A stretch of 64,000 bases of DNA from Mesorhizobium sp. (GTDB lineage: Bacteria > Pseudomonadota > Alphaproteobacteria > Rhizobiales > Rhizobiaceae): assembly GCA_004017535.1 (NCBI GenBank), contig SAJS01000004.1, positions 366,458 through 430,457 on the forward strand. The letters run 5' to 3'. How positions within the stretch are numbered: the stretch's first letter is position 1; each line of letters opens with the position of its first letter. The notes below the pieces were generated by a model. It was given only the letters and a program-made list of their open reading frames with translations. It was not told the origin of the DNA and did not search any database. Positions 1 to 8,325 of this stretch are shown here, one piece after another. Position numbers and translations under genes: made by a program.

Positions 1-1681
1 CGTCCGGCGTCGGGAAACGGCCGTCGCCGAACAATCTCGTCTGGTGCTCGCCTCGCTCCGACGCGGGCCAATGACGCGGCGCGAGGGCGGAATAGTCTTC
101 AACGCCGAGGTCAGCCATGCCGCCGAGATCGAACAGGCGCTTGCCCCTGTTCTCGAAGGCGGAAAGCGCCGCATGCTCGCGAAATATCTCGGCCGGCGTC
201 CGGTAGGCGAAGGCCTCGCCGAAGCCCATGCGGACGGCAACGTCGCAGACGATGCGCCAGTCGGCTTTCGCCTCGCCTGGCGCCGGCAGGAACGGCCGCT
301 GGCGTGAGAGGCGCCGTTCCGAATTGGTGACCGTGCCGTCCTTCTCGCCCCAAGCCGCGACCGGCAGCAGCACGTCGGCATAGCGCGTGGTGTCGGTGCG
401 GGTGACATCCGAGACGACGACGAAATCGCATTTGGCGAGCGCCACGCGCACGCGTGAAGCGTCCGGCATGGAGACCGCGGGATTGGTGCCCATCACCCAC
501 AGCGCCTTGATGCGGCCGTCGGCGACCGCCTGGAACATGTCCACCGCCTTCAGGCCGCCGCGCCGCGCGATGTCGGGCGCCTTCCAGAAGCGGGACACGC
601 GGTCGATGTTGGCCTCGTCGGCGAAGTCCATATGCGCGGCAAGCTGGTTGGCCAGGCCGCCCACCTCGCGGCCGCCCATGGCGTTCGGCTGACCGGTGAC
701 CGAGAACGGCCCCGTGCCGGGCTTGCCGATGCGGCCGGTGGCGAGATGGCAATTGATGATGGCGTTGACCTTGTCGGTTCCATGCGCCGACTGATTGACG
801 CCCTGGCTGTAGACGGTGACCGTACGGTCGGCCTCGGCGAAGAGATCGTAGAAGGCCTGGACATCGCCGGCCGCCAATCCACAGCCTTTCGCGACGCGCG
901 CGATCGACGGCGCATCGGCGCCGGCAAGCGCGGCCGCGGCGTCGAAGCCCGACGTATGGTCACGAATGAAGTCGGCATCGATCTTTCCGGCCTGAACCAG
1001 ATGCGCGAGCAGCCCGTTGAACAGCAGCACGTCCGTGCCCGGATCGAGCGCCAGATGCAGGTCGCATTCGTCGGCGGTCGCGGTGCGGCGCGGATCGATG
1101 ACGACGATCTTCGTTCCACGCTCCCTGCGGGCTGCGAGCATGCGCTGGTAGAGCACGGGATGGCACCATGCGGTGTTGGAGCCGGTGAGCACGATGAGAT
1201 CGGCGCACTCGAAATCCTCATAGACGCCCGGAACGATGTCCTCGCCGAAGGCGCGGCGATGGCCGGCGACGGACGACGCCATGCAGAGCCGCGAATTGGT
1301 GTCGATGTTGGCCGAGCCGATGAAGCCTTTCATCAGCTTGTTGGCGACGTAATAGTCCTCGGTGAGCAATTGGCCGGAGACGTAGAAGGCGACCGTGTCC
1401 GGCCCATGCTCGGCGATCGCCTGCGAGAATTTTTCGGCCACGAGGTCGAGCGCTTCGTCCCAACCGGCCCGCCTGCCGCCGATTTCCGGCTGGAGCAGTC
1501 GGCCTTCGAGACCGAGCGTCTCGCCGAGCGTCATCCCCTTCGAACAGAGCTTACCGAAATTGGCCGGGTGATCGGGATCGCCGCGGACGGACGTCGTGCC
1601 GTCCGCGGCGATCTTGGCCAGCACGCCGCAGCCCACCCCGCAATAGGGGCAGGTGGTCCTCACCTCGCGTGCTTCCTCCAT
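1..1681 (-). CDS. nasA: Assimilatory nitrate reductase catalytic subunit (partial, C-terminus off the left edge)
   Basis: This gene encodes the molybdopterin enzyme that reduces nitrate to nitrite in the cytoplasm for nitrogen assimilation. Translation from the ATG at 1681 gives an unbroken 560-codon frame that runs off the window, so the C-terminus is missing. The N-terminal [4Fe-4S] motif is clear: Cys11, Cys14 and Cys18 (CPYCGVGC), then Cys46 in LCSKG. Further on, typical molybdopterin oxidoreductase stretches are visible, such as GSANIDTNSRLCMASS, TGSNTAWCHPVL and VIDPRRTATAD. It starts 3 bases downstream of the nirD stop and is the last visible gene of the narK-nirB-nirD-nasA operon. Whether the C-terminal BFD-type [2Fe-2S] domain of some NasA proteins is present cannot be seen. 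Confidence 0.95.
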   Translation of the reverse strand, partial: MEEAREVRTTCPYCGVGCGVLAKIAADGTTSVRGDPDHPANFGKLCSKGMTLGETLGLEGRLLQPEIGGRRAGWDEALDLVAEKFSQAIAEHGPDTVAFYVSGQLLTEDYYVANKLMKGFIGSANIDTNSRLCMASSVAGHRRAFGEDIVPGVYEDFECADLIVLTGSNTAWCHPVLYQRMLAARRERGTKIVVIDPRRTATADECDLHLALDPGTDVLLFNGLLAHLVQAGKIDADFIRDHTSGFDAAAALAGADAPSIARVAKGCGLAAGDVQAFYDLFAEADRTVTVYSQGVNQSAHGTDKVNAIINCHLATGRIGKPGTGPFSVTGQPNAMGGREVGGLANQLAAHMDFADEANIDRVSRFWKAPDIARRGGLKAVDMFQAVADGRIKALWVMGTNPAVSMPDASRVRVALAKCDFVVVSDVTRTDTTRYADVLLPVAAWGEKDGTVTNSERRLSRQRPFLPAPGEAKADWRIVCDVAVRMGFGEAFAYRTPAEIFREHAALSAFENRGKRLFDLGGMADLGVEDYSALAPRHWPASERGEHQTRLFGDGRFPTPD

Positions 1682-1684
1682 TCC

Positions 1685-2038
1685 TCAGGCCGCTTTCGAG
1701 GCCAGCGCTTCGAGCGCGATGAACAGCCGTTGGCCCTCGAGCTTGACGGGGATCGTTCGCACCGCGCCCTCGTCGGCGCCGAGCGCCTTGCCCGTCTCCA
1801 GCGAGATCACCCAATTGTGCAGTGGGCAGGTCACCGCCGCGCCATGGACGATGCCTTGGCTCAACGGGCCGCCCTTGTGCGGGCAATGGTCGTCGATGGC
1901 AAAGACCTGGTCGTCGGCCGTGCGGAAGACCGCGATCTTGCCTTGCGGGGTGGCCACGCAGCGCGCGCCACGCGGCGGAATGTCGGCGATTGCGCCGATG
2001 GCGATCCAGTTCATGCGGTCTTTTTCCCGTCGACTCAT
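1685..2038 (-). CDS. nirD: Nitrite reductase (NADH) small subunit, Rieske-type
   Basis: This is the small subunit of assimilatory NAD(P)H nitrite reductase, which works with NirB to reduce nitrite to ammonium. The 117-residue frame contains a Rieske-like fold with Cys52-Pro-His54 and Cys71-Pro-Leu-His74, the four ligands expected for a [2Fe-2S] cluster. Many NirD proteins lack these ligands, so this one keeps a potentially working cluster site. The ATG at 2038 overlaps the nirB stop as ATGA, which suggests translational coupling. An internal ATG at 2014 (MNWIAIG) is an alternative start that better matches the usual family N-terminus. The nasA start lies 3 bases after its stop. Confidence 0.93.
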   Translation of the reverse strand: MSRREKDRMNWIAIGAIADIPPRGARCVATPQGKIAVFRTADDQVFAIDDHCPHKGGPLSQGIVHGAAVTCPLHNWVISLETGKALGADEGAVRTIPVKLEGQRLFIALEALASKAA

Positions 2039-4485
2039 TCCGCCGCCTCCGCGAACCCGACCGAGGCCATCGGCCGGAACTCATGCTTGTCCTTGCCGGA
2101 GACGCGCTCCGACCATGGATCGACCTGGGCGAATTTCTGGCTGAAGACGAAGCGCTCGTAATAGGCTTTGCGCTTCTCGCCATCACCCAGGATCTGTCTT
2201 TTGATCTCCGCCGTGCCGATGCGCTTGGCCCATTTGTAGATGCGCTCGAGATAGCGCGCCTGCTCGCGATACATCTGGACGAGCGCCACGATCACCTCCA
2301 GCGCCTCGTCCTCGGTCTTCACCAGCCCGAGCACCTCGGTGCCTTTGATGTCGAGACCGGCGGCGCCCGCGAAATGGATCTCATAGCCCGAGTCGACGCA
2401 GACCACGCCGACATCCTTGCAGGTCGCCTCCGCGCAGTTGCGAGGGCAGCCCGACACCGCCATCTTCACCTTGGCCGGCGTCCACGAGCCCCACATGAAT
2501 TTCTCGATGCGGATGCCGAGCCCGGTCGAATCCTGCGTGCCGAAGCGGCACCAGTCGGAACCGACGCAGGTCTTCACCGTGCGCAGACCCTTGGCATAGG
2601 CATGGCCGGAGACGAAGCCGGCCTTGCCGAGATCGGCCCATACGGCCGGCAGGTCTTCCTTGCGGATGCCCAGCATGTCGATGCGCTGGCCGCCGGTAAC
2701 CTTGACCATCGGGATCTCGAACTTGTCTACGACATCGGCGATGGCGCGCAACTCGCCGGCGCTGGTCACCCCGCCCCACATGCGCGGCACCACCGAATAG
2801 GTGCCGTCCTTCTGGATGTTGGCGTGAACGCGCTCGTTGACGAAGCGCGACTGATAGTCGTCGGCATATTGATCGGGCCAGTCGCAGACCAGATAATAGT
2901 TGAGCGCCGGCCGGCATTTGGCGCAGCCGCAGGAGGTCTTCCATTCAAGCTCCTGCATGACGGCGGGGATCGTCTTCAGGCCCTTCGCCTTGATCAGGCG
3001 CCGCACGTCGTCATGGCCGAGGCTCGTGCAACCGCACATCGGCTGCACCGCCGCCGGATTGTAGGCTTCGCCGAGCGTCAGCTTCAGCAGCTGCTCGACC
3101 AGGCCCGTGCACGAGCCGCAAGAGGCCGAAGCCTTAGTATGCGCGCGCACGTCGTCGAGGCCTGTCAGCCCTTTGCCAGTGATCGCGCCGGTGATCTTGC
3201 CCTTGCAGACGCCGTTGCAGCCGCAGATTTCCGCATCATCCGCCAGTGCCGCAACGGCCGCCAAAGGGTCCGAGGAAGCGCCTCCCTGGAACGCTTGGCC
3301 GAAGATCAGCGTGTCGCGCATCTCGGAGATGTCGGTCGCCTTCTTCTTGAGGTCGTTGAACCAGGCGCCGTCGGCCGTCTCGCCGAACAGCACCGTGCCG
3401 ATGATGCGGTTGTCCTGCAGCACGACGCGCTTGTAGATGCCGGCCGACGCGTCGCGCAGGATGATCTCCTCGCGATCCTCGCCATCGGCGAAGTCGCCCA
3501 GCGAATAGAGGTCGATGCCGGTGACCTTGAGCTTCGTCGGCGTGTCGGAATGGACGAACCGCCTCTCCTCGCTGTCCGCCAACCCTGCCGCCGCGACGCG
3601 CGCCATCTCGTAGAGCGGGGCGACCAGTCCATAGACATGGCCGCCGACCTCCGCGCATTCGCCAAGCGCCATGATGGCAGGATCGGAGGTCCGCATGCGG
3701 TCATCGACGACGATGCCGCGATTGACCTCGAGCCCGGCCTCCTTGGCCAAAGCGGTGCTCGGGCGGATGCCGACCGCCATAACCACCAGAGTTGCCGGGA
3801 TGATCGTGCCGTCCATCAGCTCGACGCCTTCGACCTTGCCCTTGCCGACAATCGCCTTGGTGTTGGCCTTGGTCATGACCTTGATGCCGCGCGCCTCGAC
3901 GGCTTTCTGCAGCAGATAGCCGGCGGCCGGATCGAGCTGGCGCTCCATGAGCGTCGGCATGACGTGCAGCACGGTGACGTCCATGCCGCGCTCCTTCAGC
4001 CCCGCCGCGGCTTCGAGGCCGAGGAGGCCGCCGCCGATGACGACTGCCTTGGCGCGCGACTGCGCCGCAAGCAGCATGGCGTTGACGTCGTCGAGGTCGC
4101 GGTAGCTGAGCACGCCGGGCAAGTCCTTGCCCGGCACCGGAATGATGAAGGGGACTGAGCCGGTGGCGATGACCAGCCGGTCATAACTTTCGGTCACGCC
4201 GTGGTCCGAGGTGACGGTCTTCGCCTCGCGGTCGATGGCGACGATGCGGTGGCCCTTGTAGAGGGTGATACCATGCTTGATGTACCAGCCGTCGCCATGG
4301 ATGACGATTTCCTCGAACGCCTTCTCACCCGACAGCACCGGCGACAGCATGATGCGGTCGTAGTTCACGCGCGGCTCGGCGTTGAAGATGGTGACGCTGT
4401 AGCGGTCGGGCGCTTCCTCCAGCAGGTGCTCCAGCATCCTGCCCGGCGCCATGCCGTTGCCGATGATGACGAGTTTTTCGCTCAT
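2035..4485 (-). CDS. nirB: Nitrite reductase (NADH) large subunit
   Basis: This siroheme enzyme carries out the six-electron reduction of nitrite to ammonium in the cytoplasm. The 816-residue length is normal for the family. In order it shows an FAD-binding Rossmann motif at the N-terminus (IIGNGMAPGR, residues 8-16), a second nucleotide-binding motif (VIGGGLLGLEAA), a BFD-like [2Fe-2S] domain near residue 420 (CGCNGVCKGKI), and the nitrite/sulfite reductase half. The last holds the siroheme/[4Fe-4S] cysteines near residues 641-647 (TCVGSDWC) and 680-690 (GCPRNCAEATC). It sits 13 bases downstream of the transporter gene and overlaps nirD by four bases, so the three are very likely one transcript. 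Confidence 0.97.
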   Translation of the reverse strand: MSEKLVIIGNGMAPGRMLEHLLEEAPDRYSVTIFNAEPRVNYDRIMLSPVLSGEKAFEEIVIHGDGWYIKHGITLYKGHRIVAIDREAKTVTSDHGVTESYDRLVIATGSVPFIIPVPGKDLPGVLSYRDLDDVNAMLLAAQSRAKAVVIGGGLLGLEAAAGLKERGMDVTVLHVMPTLMERQLDPAAGYLLQKAVEARGIKVMTKANTKAIVGKGKVEGVELMDGTIIPATLVVMAVGIRPSTALAKEAGLEVNRGIVVDDRMRTSDPAIMALGECAEVGGHVYGLVAPLYEMARVAAAGLADSEERRFVHSDTPTKLKVTGIDLYSLGDFADGEDREEIILRDASAGIYKRVVLQDNRIIGTVLFGETADGAWFNDLKKKATDISEMRDTLIFGQAFQGGASSDPLAAVAALADDAEICGCNGVCKGKITGAITGKGLTGLDDVRAHTKASASCGSCTGLVEQLLKLTLGEAYNPAAVQPMCGCTSLGHDDVRRLIKAKGLKTIPAVMQELEWKTSCGCAKCRPALNYYLVCDWPDQYADDYQSRFVNERVHANIQKDGTYSVVPRMWGGVTSAGELRAIADVVDKFEIPMVKVTGGQRIDMLGIRKEDLPAVWADLGKAGFVSGHAYAKGLRTVKTCVGSDWCRFGTQDSTGLGIRIEKFMWGSWTPAKVKMAVSGCPRNCAEATCKDVGVVCVDSGYEIHFAGAAGLDIKGTEVLGLVKTEDEALEVIVALVQMYREQARYLERIYKWAKRIGTAEIKRQILGDGEKRKAYYERFVFSQKFAQVDPWSERVSGKDKHEFRPMASVGFAEAAE

Positions 4486-4498
4486 GTCGCTCTCCGGT

Positions 4499-5800
4499 TT
4501 ATTCGGCGGCGTAGGAAAGGGACGATGTCTTGACGGCGGCCTGGCGCTCCATCCGGCGGATGCTGAAGTGCATCCAGACCAGGCAGGACAAGACGATCAC
4601 GAAGAGCAGCATGAAGCAGCTCGACCAGACGCCGGTTAGGTCGTTCAGCGCGCCGAAGGCGATCGGCAGAATGAAGCCGCCGAGGCCGCCGATCATGCCG
4701 ACCACACCGCCGACGGCGCCGACGCTCTGCGGATAATAGGCAGGGATGTGCTTGTAGACGGCGGCCTTGCCGAGGCTCATGAAGAAGCCGAGCACGGAGG
4801 CGACGGCGATGAAGGCGAGCGGGCCGATCTCGAAGTGGAATGGGATCGGCCCGCTGATGCCGCGCACCACGTAATCTGCCGAGGGGAGAGACAGAACGAG
4901 GGTCGCGACGGCAGAGACGCTGAAGGTCCAATAGAGCACGGTGCGGGCACCGACGCGGTCGGACAGCACGCCGCCATAGGCGCGGAAGATGCTGGCGGGG
5001 ATCGAATAGGCGGCGCCGATCATGCCGGCGGTGGCGATGCCGAAGCCGTAGACGCCGATCAGGTAGCGCGGCAGCCAGAGCGACAGCGCCACGAACGCGC
5101 CGAAGGCGAAGAAATAGTAGAAGGCGAAGCGCCAGACCTGCAGGTTCTTCAGCGGCGCGAATTCCTGCCAGAAGCTCCTCGCCGGCGCCACCTTGCCGGC
5201 ACGGCGCTCGCGGATGACAGGATCGTCGTTGGTGGTGAACCAGAAGACGATCGCCATGACAACCAGCGCCGCGGCCCAGATCAGCGCCACCGATTGCCAG
5301 CCCCAGGCAAGCAGCACGAGCGGCGCCAGGAACTTGGTGACCGCCGCGCCGACATTGCCGACGCCGAAAATGCCGAGCGCCGTGCCTTGTCTGCCGGCAG
5401 GGAAGAAGCGCGACACGTAGGCAACGCCGACGGCGAAGGAGCCGCCAGCGAGCCCGACGCCGAGCGCGGCGACCAGCATCTGCTGATAGGTGTGGGCAAA
5501 AGCGAGCAGGAAAGTCGCGACCGCGGCGGCAAGCATGGTGAGAGTGTAGACCAGGCGGCCGCCATAGCGGTCGGTCCAGACGCCGAGCACCATGCGCACG
5601 AGCGAGCCGGTGAGGATCGGCGTGCCGACGAGTAGGCCGAACTCGGTCTCGTTCAGCCCAAGCTCCTGCTTGATGCGCACGCCGACGATGGAAAAGATCG
5701 TCCACACCGCGAAGCACACGGTGAAGGCGATGGTGGACATGACGAGCGCCTGCCGGGGAGCACTGTCCTGGCTTTGCGCGGCTGGGAGGTTTGCAGTCAT
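4499..5800 (-). CDS. narK: MFS nitrate/nitrite transporter, NarK/NasA type
   Basis: This is a 433-residue, 12-helix major facilitator protein of the nitrate/nitrite porter family, expected to import nitrate across the inner membrane for the reductases encoded downstream. The first helix region (TIAFTVCFAVWTIFSIVGVR) is highly typical of NarK-type porters. The glycine-rich signature segments expected in helices 5 and 11 are visible (GLAGGSFAVGVAYVSRFFP and GVVGMIGGLGGFILP). It lies 13 bases upstream of nirB and 64 bases downstream of a tiny ORF on the same strand. Assimilatory rather than respiratory use is inferred from the operon. The symbol is family-level, and nasA-type transporter naming would fit equally. 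Confidence 0.93.
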   Translation of the reverse strand: MTANLPAAQSQDSAPRQALVMSTIAFTVCFAVWTIFSIVGVRIKQELGLNETEFGLLVGTPILTGSLVRMVLGVWTDRYGGRLVYTLTMLAAAVATFLLAFAHTYQQMLVAALGVGLAGGSFAVGVAYVSRFFPAGRQGTALGIFGVGNVGAAVTKFLAPLVLLAWGWQSVALIWAAALVVMAIVFWFTTNDDPVIRERRAGKVAPARSFWQEFAPLKNLQVWRFAFYYFFAFGAFVALSLWLPRYLIGVYGFGIATAGMIGAAYSIPASIFRAYGGVLSDRVGARTVLYWTFSVSAVATLVLSLPSADYVVRGISGPIPFHFEIGPLAFIAVASVLGFFMSLGKAAVYKHIPAYYPQSVGAVGGVVGMIGGLGGFILPIAFGALNDLTGVWSSCFMLLFVIVLSCLVWMHFSIRRMERQAAVKTSSLSYAAE

Positions 5801-5864
5801 GGTCGGCTCCGGTTTGCGGCGTGGGAGACACCGCGTGTTGTATTGATCAGAGGCGCGGCATTTC

Positions 5865-6032
5865 TCAGCGCGCCGGGGATTGCGCGATCGGTTGCGGACC
5901 CTTGCCTTCGGCTTGGTGGCTGGCGGGAAAGAAGAGCAGCGCGGCGATGAACAGCACCGCCGTCAGCGCGCTGCTCGCCAGGACATCGCGGCGGGTGAAA
6001 TCCTTGAGCGAGGGTCCGATCCGTCTGGTCAT
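5865..6032 (-). CDS. Small 55-residue membrane-anchored protein at the head of the nas operon
   Basis: This short frame has an ATG at 6032, a GGAG box about 8 bases upstream and a stop at 5865. It lies between the nas leader terminator and the transporter gene. The product has a basic N-terminus, a single hydrophobic helix around residues 18-36 and a short polar tail rich in Pro and Gln. The run TRRDVL before the helix resembles a twin-arginine signal, but the whole protein is only 55 residues, so it may just be a membrane anchor. I do not recognise a family. Its position as first cistron of the nitrate operon suggests a role linked to transport or control. It could also be a non-functional leader peptide. 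Confidence 0.5.
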   Translation of the reverse strand: MTRRIGPSLKDFTRRDVLASSALTAVLFIAALLFFPASHQAEGKGPQPIAQSPAR

Positions 6033-6053
6033 CGTCGTCTCCGGTCCAAAACG

Positions 6054-6124
6054 AAAAAAGCTGCCGTCCAGGCCCTCTCGCGTCCGTACATCCGGGATCG
6101 CGTGGTGACCTGAGCGGCAGCTTT
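6054..6124 (-). terminator. Conditional (leader) terminator upstream of the nas operon
   Basis: On the minus strand a 10-bp stem pairs AAAGCTGCCG (6124 to 6115) with CGGCAGCTTT (6066 to 6057) and runs straight into six T residues ending at 6054. The long loop can extend the stem through CAGG/CCTG. The hairpin ends 22 bases before the first start codon of the operon, so it must be read through for expression. That is the arrangement expected for control by an antiterminator such as NasT. Confidence 0.75.
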
Positions 6125-6130
6125 GCCTGT

Positions 6131-6173
6131 GGCGCCCGCCATTGGACGCCTGTTCTGTTGCCCGCGAACGGGC
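6131..6173 (-). promoter_or_regulatory. nas operon leader RNA: two stem-loops, the second with an ANTAR-type hexaloop
   Basis: The predicted transcript begins near 6177. The first stem-loop is GCCCG-UUCG-CGGGC (6173 to 6160). The second is GGCGUCC-AAUGGC-GGGCGCC (6150 to 6131), seven base pairs with one U-G wobble and a six-base loop that has A at position 1 and G at position 4. This is the loop signature known to be recognised by ANTAR-domain antiterminators. The terminator stem starts seven bases after it. The first hairpin does not show the A1/G4 hexaloop, so only half of the canonical two-hairpin motif is clear. Confidence 0.65.
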
Positions 6174-6186
6174 CCGGTTATTTCAA

Positions 6187-6202
6187 AGCACGAAGCGTGC
6201 CA
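6187..6202 (-). promoter_or_regulatory. Sigma-54 promoter of the nas operon
   Basis: The minus-strand sequence TGGCACGCTTCGTGCT matches the RpoN consensus TGGCACGNNNNTTGCW at every defined position except one (G for T before TGC), with the GG and GC dinucleotides at the right spacing. It predicts a start near 6177, a few bases before the first leader hairpin. The sigma factor gene rpoN is in this same window. Confidence 0.8.
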
Positions 6203-6312
6203 GTTTCGCGATAAATCCGAATATCGATAAAACTCAACGAGATAGCACAATGGACCTGTGGCGGAGCCAAGCTGCAACGCGGTCAAACATTGATCAATGG
6301 CATGTGCATGCC

Positions 6313-6327
6313 GCACAAATTTTGTGC
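6313..6327. promoter_or_regulatory. Candidate NtrC enhancer site
   Basis: GCACAAATTTTGTGC is a perfect inverted repeat of the form GCAC-N7-GTGC, the core of the NtrC consensus. Its centre is about 143 bases upstream of the predicted sigma-54 start, a normal enhancer distance. It lies just downstream of the nasS stop. Further GCAC/GTGC half sites occur on both sides. Confidence 0.65.
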
Positions 6328-6353
6328 ATCGCACAAGACTGGCGCGGAAATGA

Positions 6354-7580
6354 TCAGGCGCGTTTCTGGCCGGCAATGTAGGCGTCGATCCGGTCCGGAT
6401 CGAAGATCTGGCCGTCGAAAAATCCGTCGGGACCAAGCACCAGGCTCGCCCCCGCCGAGCCGACTGGCGTCGCAACCTTCAGCGCCCCTTCGACCTTGGC
6501 ATTGGCGCCGGGCAGCGCCACGCCGAGCGGCTTCAGCGCCGAGCGGTAGAGGTCGGGCCGATAGCAGTCGCGGGCGATGGCGAGGTTCTGCGGCGTGTGC
6601 GGCAATTGTCCCCAGCGCACCATCTGCGTGTAGAACCACAGCGCATGGCTCTTCCAGGGGAAGTTCGCCGCCTTGTCGAAGGGCAGGAAGAAATCCTCGA
6701 CGCGCCGCTCCACGCCGCCGCCAAGTTGAAGGCGTCCGGTGAGCGCCGGCATCTGGATTGCCTCCGGCTGCCCAAGGAAGGCCGGCCTTGCCATCAGCGC
6801 GGCCAGTTCGCCGCGGTTCGCCGGGTCCTGGCACCAGCGGGCGGCGTGATGCAACGCCCTGAGAAGTGCTGCAAGCGCCTCCGGGTTCTCCTCGGCCCAG
6901 GCCTTGCGCGCGCCGATCACCTTTTCCGGACTGTTGCGCCAGAGCAATGCCTTGACGGTGACGATGCGACCGGTACCGGTGGCAACCGACGCGCTGTTCC
7001 AGGGCTCGCCGACGCAATAGGCGTCGATGCGGCCGGCAGCCAGCGCATCGGCCATGAAGGACGGCGGCACGATGACGATCTCGATGTCGCGGTCGGGATC
7101 GATGCCGCAGGCGGCCAGCCAGTAGCGCAGCTCATAATTATGCCCGGAATGCGGATGCACGACCGCGAAGCGCAGCGGCTCGCGGCCAGCAACCGCCCGC
7201 TCGCGGATCAGCGAGCCAAGCGCCGTCCCCGCGCGCGTCGGATCGAGATCGGGCGCAGCACCTTGCGCAGCCATGCCCTCCCAAACAGTGTTGGAGACGG
7301 TGACGCAATTGCCGCCGAGGCCGAGCGAGAACGGCACGATGGTCTCCGAGGCAAGCGGAGTCAGCCCGAGGCTGCAGGCGAGCGGCATCGGCCCCAGCAT
7401 ATGGGCAACGTCGAAATGGCCGATGGCGATGCGGTCCCGGATGTTGGCCCAGGACGTCTCGCGCTGCAGCTTGAGCTCGATGCCCTCGCGGACGGCAAAG
7501 CCCATCTCCCCGGCCACGACGAGAACGGCGCTGTCGAAGAGCGGCATGAAGCCGGCGGTGATTTCGTGCGCCATGCTCAT
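6354..7580 (-). CDS. nasS: Nitrate sensor NasS (CmpA/NrtA-like, cytoplasmic)
   Basis: This 408-residue protein belongs to the CmpA/NrtA nitrate-binding family. It has no signal peptide or lipobox: it begins MSMAHEITAGFMPLFDSAVL, directly with the first strand of the binding fold. This marks it as the soluble sensor NasS rather than a transporter subunit. In known NasS-NasT systems NasS holds NasT inactive without nitrate and releases it when nitrate or nitrite binds. Its ATG at 7580 overlaps the end of the upstream nasT frame by four bases, so the two are coupled. The candidate NtrC site and the nas promoter begin directly beyond its stop. NrtA-type naming in databases is likely but less apt. 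Confidence 0.9.
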   Translation of the reverse strand: MSMAHEITAGFMPLFDSAVLVVAGEMGFAVREGIELKLQRETSWANIRDRIAIGHFDVAHMLGPMPLACSLGLTPLASETIVPFSLGLGGNCVTVSNTVWEGMAAQGAAPDLDPTRAGTALGSLIRERAVAGREPLRFAVVHPHSGHNYELRYWLAACGIDPDRDIEIVIVPPSFMADALAAGRIDAYCVGEPWNSASVATGTGRIVTVKALLWRNSPEKVIGARKAWAEENPEALAALLRALHHAARWCQDPANRGELAALMARPAFLGQPEAIQMPALTGRLQLGGGVERRVEDFFLPFDKAANFPWKSHALWFYTQMVRWGQLPHTPQNLAIARDCYRPDLYRSALKPLGVALPGANAKVEGALKVATPVGSAGASLVLGPDGFFDGQIFDPDRIDAYIAGQKRA

Positions 7581-8179
7581 TCGCCCTCCAGCGGTCCCAG
7601 CAAGCCCGCCGCGGTCACCAGACTCTGGGCGATCTCGGCGATCTTGCGGTTCTGGTTCATGGCGGTCTTGCGCAGAAGCGTGTAGGCCGCCTCCTCACTC
7701 AAGCCCCGCGACTTCATCAATATGCCCTTGGCCCGGTCGATGACCTTGCGGTTCTCCAGCTCGCTGCGCGCCTCCTCCAATTCGCGCGCCATGCGCGAGA
7801 AGGCGTTGAAGCGGCTGATCGCCATGTCGAGGATTGGCTTGATGCGCTCCTTCTTCAGTCCGTCGACGACATAGGCGGACACGCCCGCATCGACCGCGGC
7901 CTCGATCGAGGCCTGGTCGGAGCGGTCGACGAACATGGCGATCGGCCGCTTCACCGCGCGCGACAGCTGGAACATGTTCTCCAGCATGTCGCGGTTGGGG
8001 TTTTCCAGATCGATGACGATGACGTCCGGCTCGATCTCGGCGATGCGCCGGGCAATGCCGGCCACGTCATGGATCACCGTGACCTGGCGATGGCCGGCAT
8101 CCCGCAATCCGGCCTCGATGATCGAGGCCCGGATGCGGTTCTCGTCGATAACAAGGATGGTCAACGAACCGGTGGACAT
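7577..8179 (-). CDS. nasT: ANTAR-domain response regulator / antiterminator NasT
   Basis: This 200-residue protein has an N-terminal receiver-like domain (residues 6-120, with Asp57 in VIVIDLENP at the usual phosphoacceptor strand). A C-terminal ANTAR RNA-binding domain covers about residues 135-190 (LENRKVIDRAKGILMKSRGL, then EEAAYTLLRKTAM). In related bacteria NasT binds the nas leader RNA and prevents termination, under control of NasS. The leader with hexaloop and terminator at 6054-6173 is the likely target. The start at 8179 (MSTGSLTILVID) was chosen over longer frames because the receiver domain begins there. It runs divergently from the fnrN-like gene. Confidence 0.93.
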   Translation of the reverse strand: MSTGSLTILVIDENRIRASIIEAGLRDAGHRQVTVIHDVAGIARRIAEIEPDVIVIDLENPNRDMLENMFQLSRAVKRPIAMFVDRSDQASIEAAVDAGVSAYVVDGLKKERIKPILDMAISRFNAFSRMARELEEARSELENRKVIDRAKGILMKSRGLSEEAAYTLLRKTAMNQNRKIAEIAQSLVTAAGLLGPLEGE

Positions 8180-8325
8180 GCCCCTATTGTGCAGCCAGAC
8201 CGCAATTGTGCAATGCGGCGATGGACGGATTGGTTTCCATCCGATCCTCGAGGCACGGGCTGCGACTCTTTCGCGTCCCGGCCTGCGTTGCCGGTGAAGG
8301 GCGCGAACACTATAGATGTTCCATC

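Noticed and set aside
6290-6299. TTGATCAA as an FNR box near the nas promoter
   Set aside because: The half sites touch without the four-base spacer required by FNR-type proteins.
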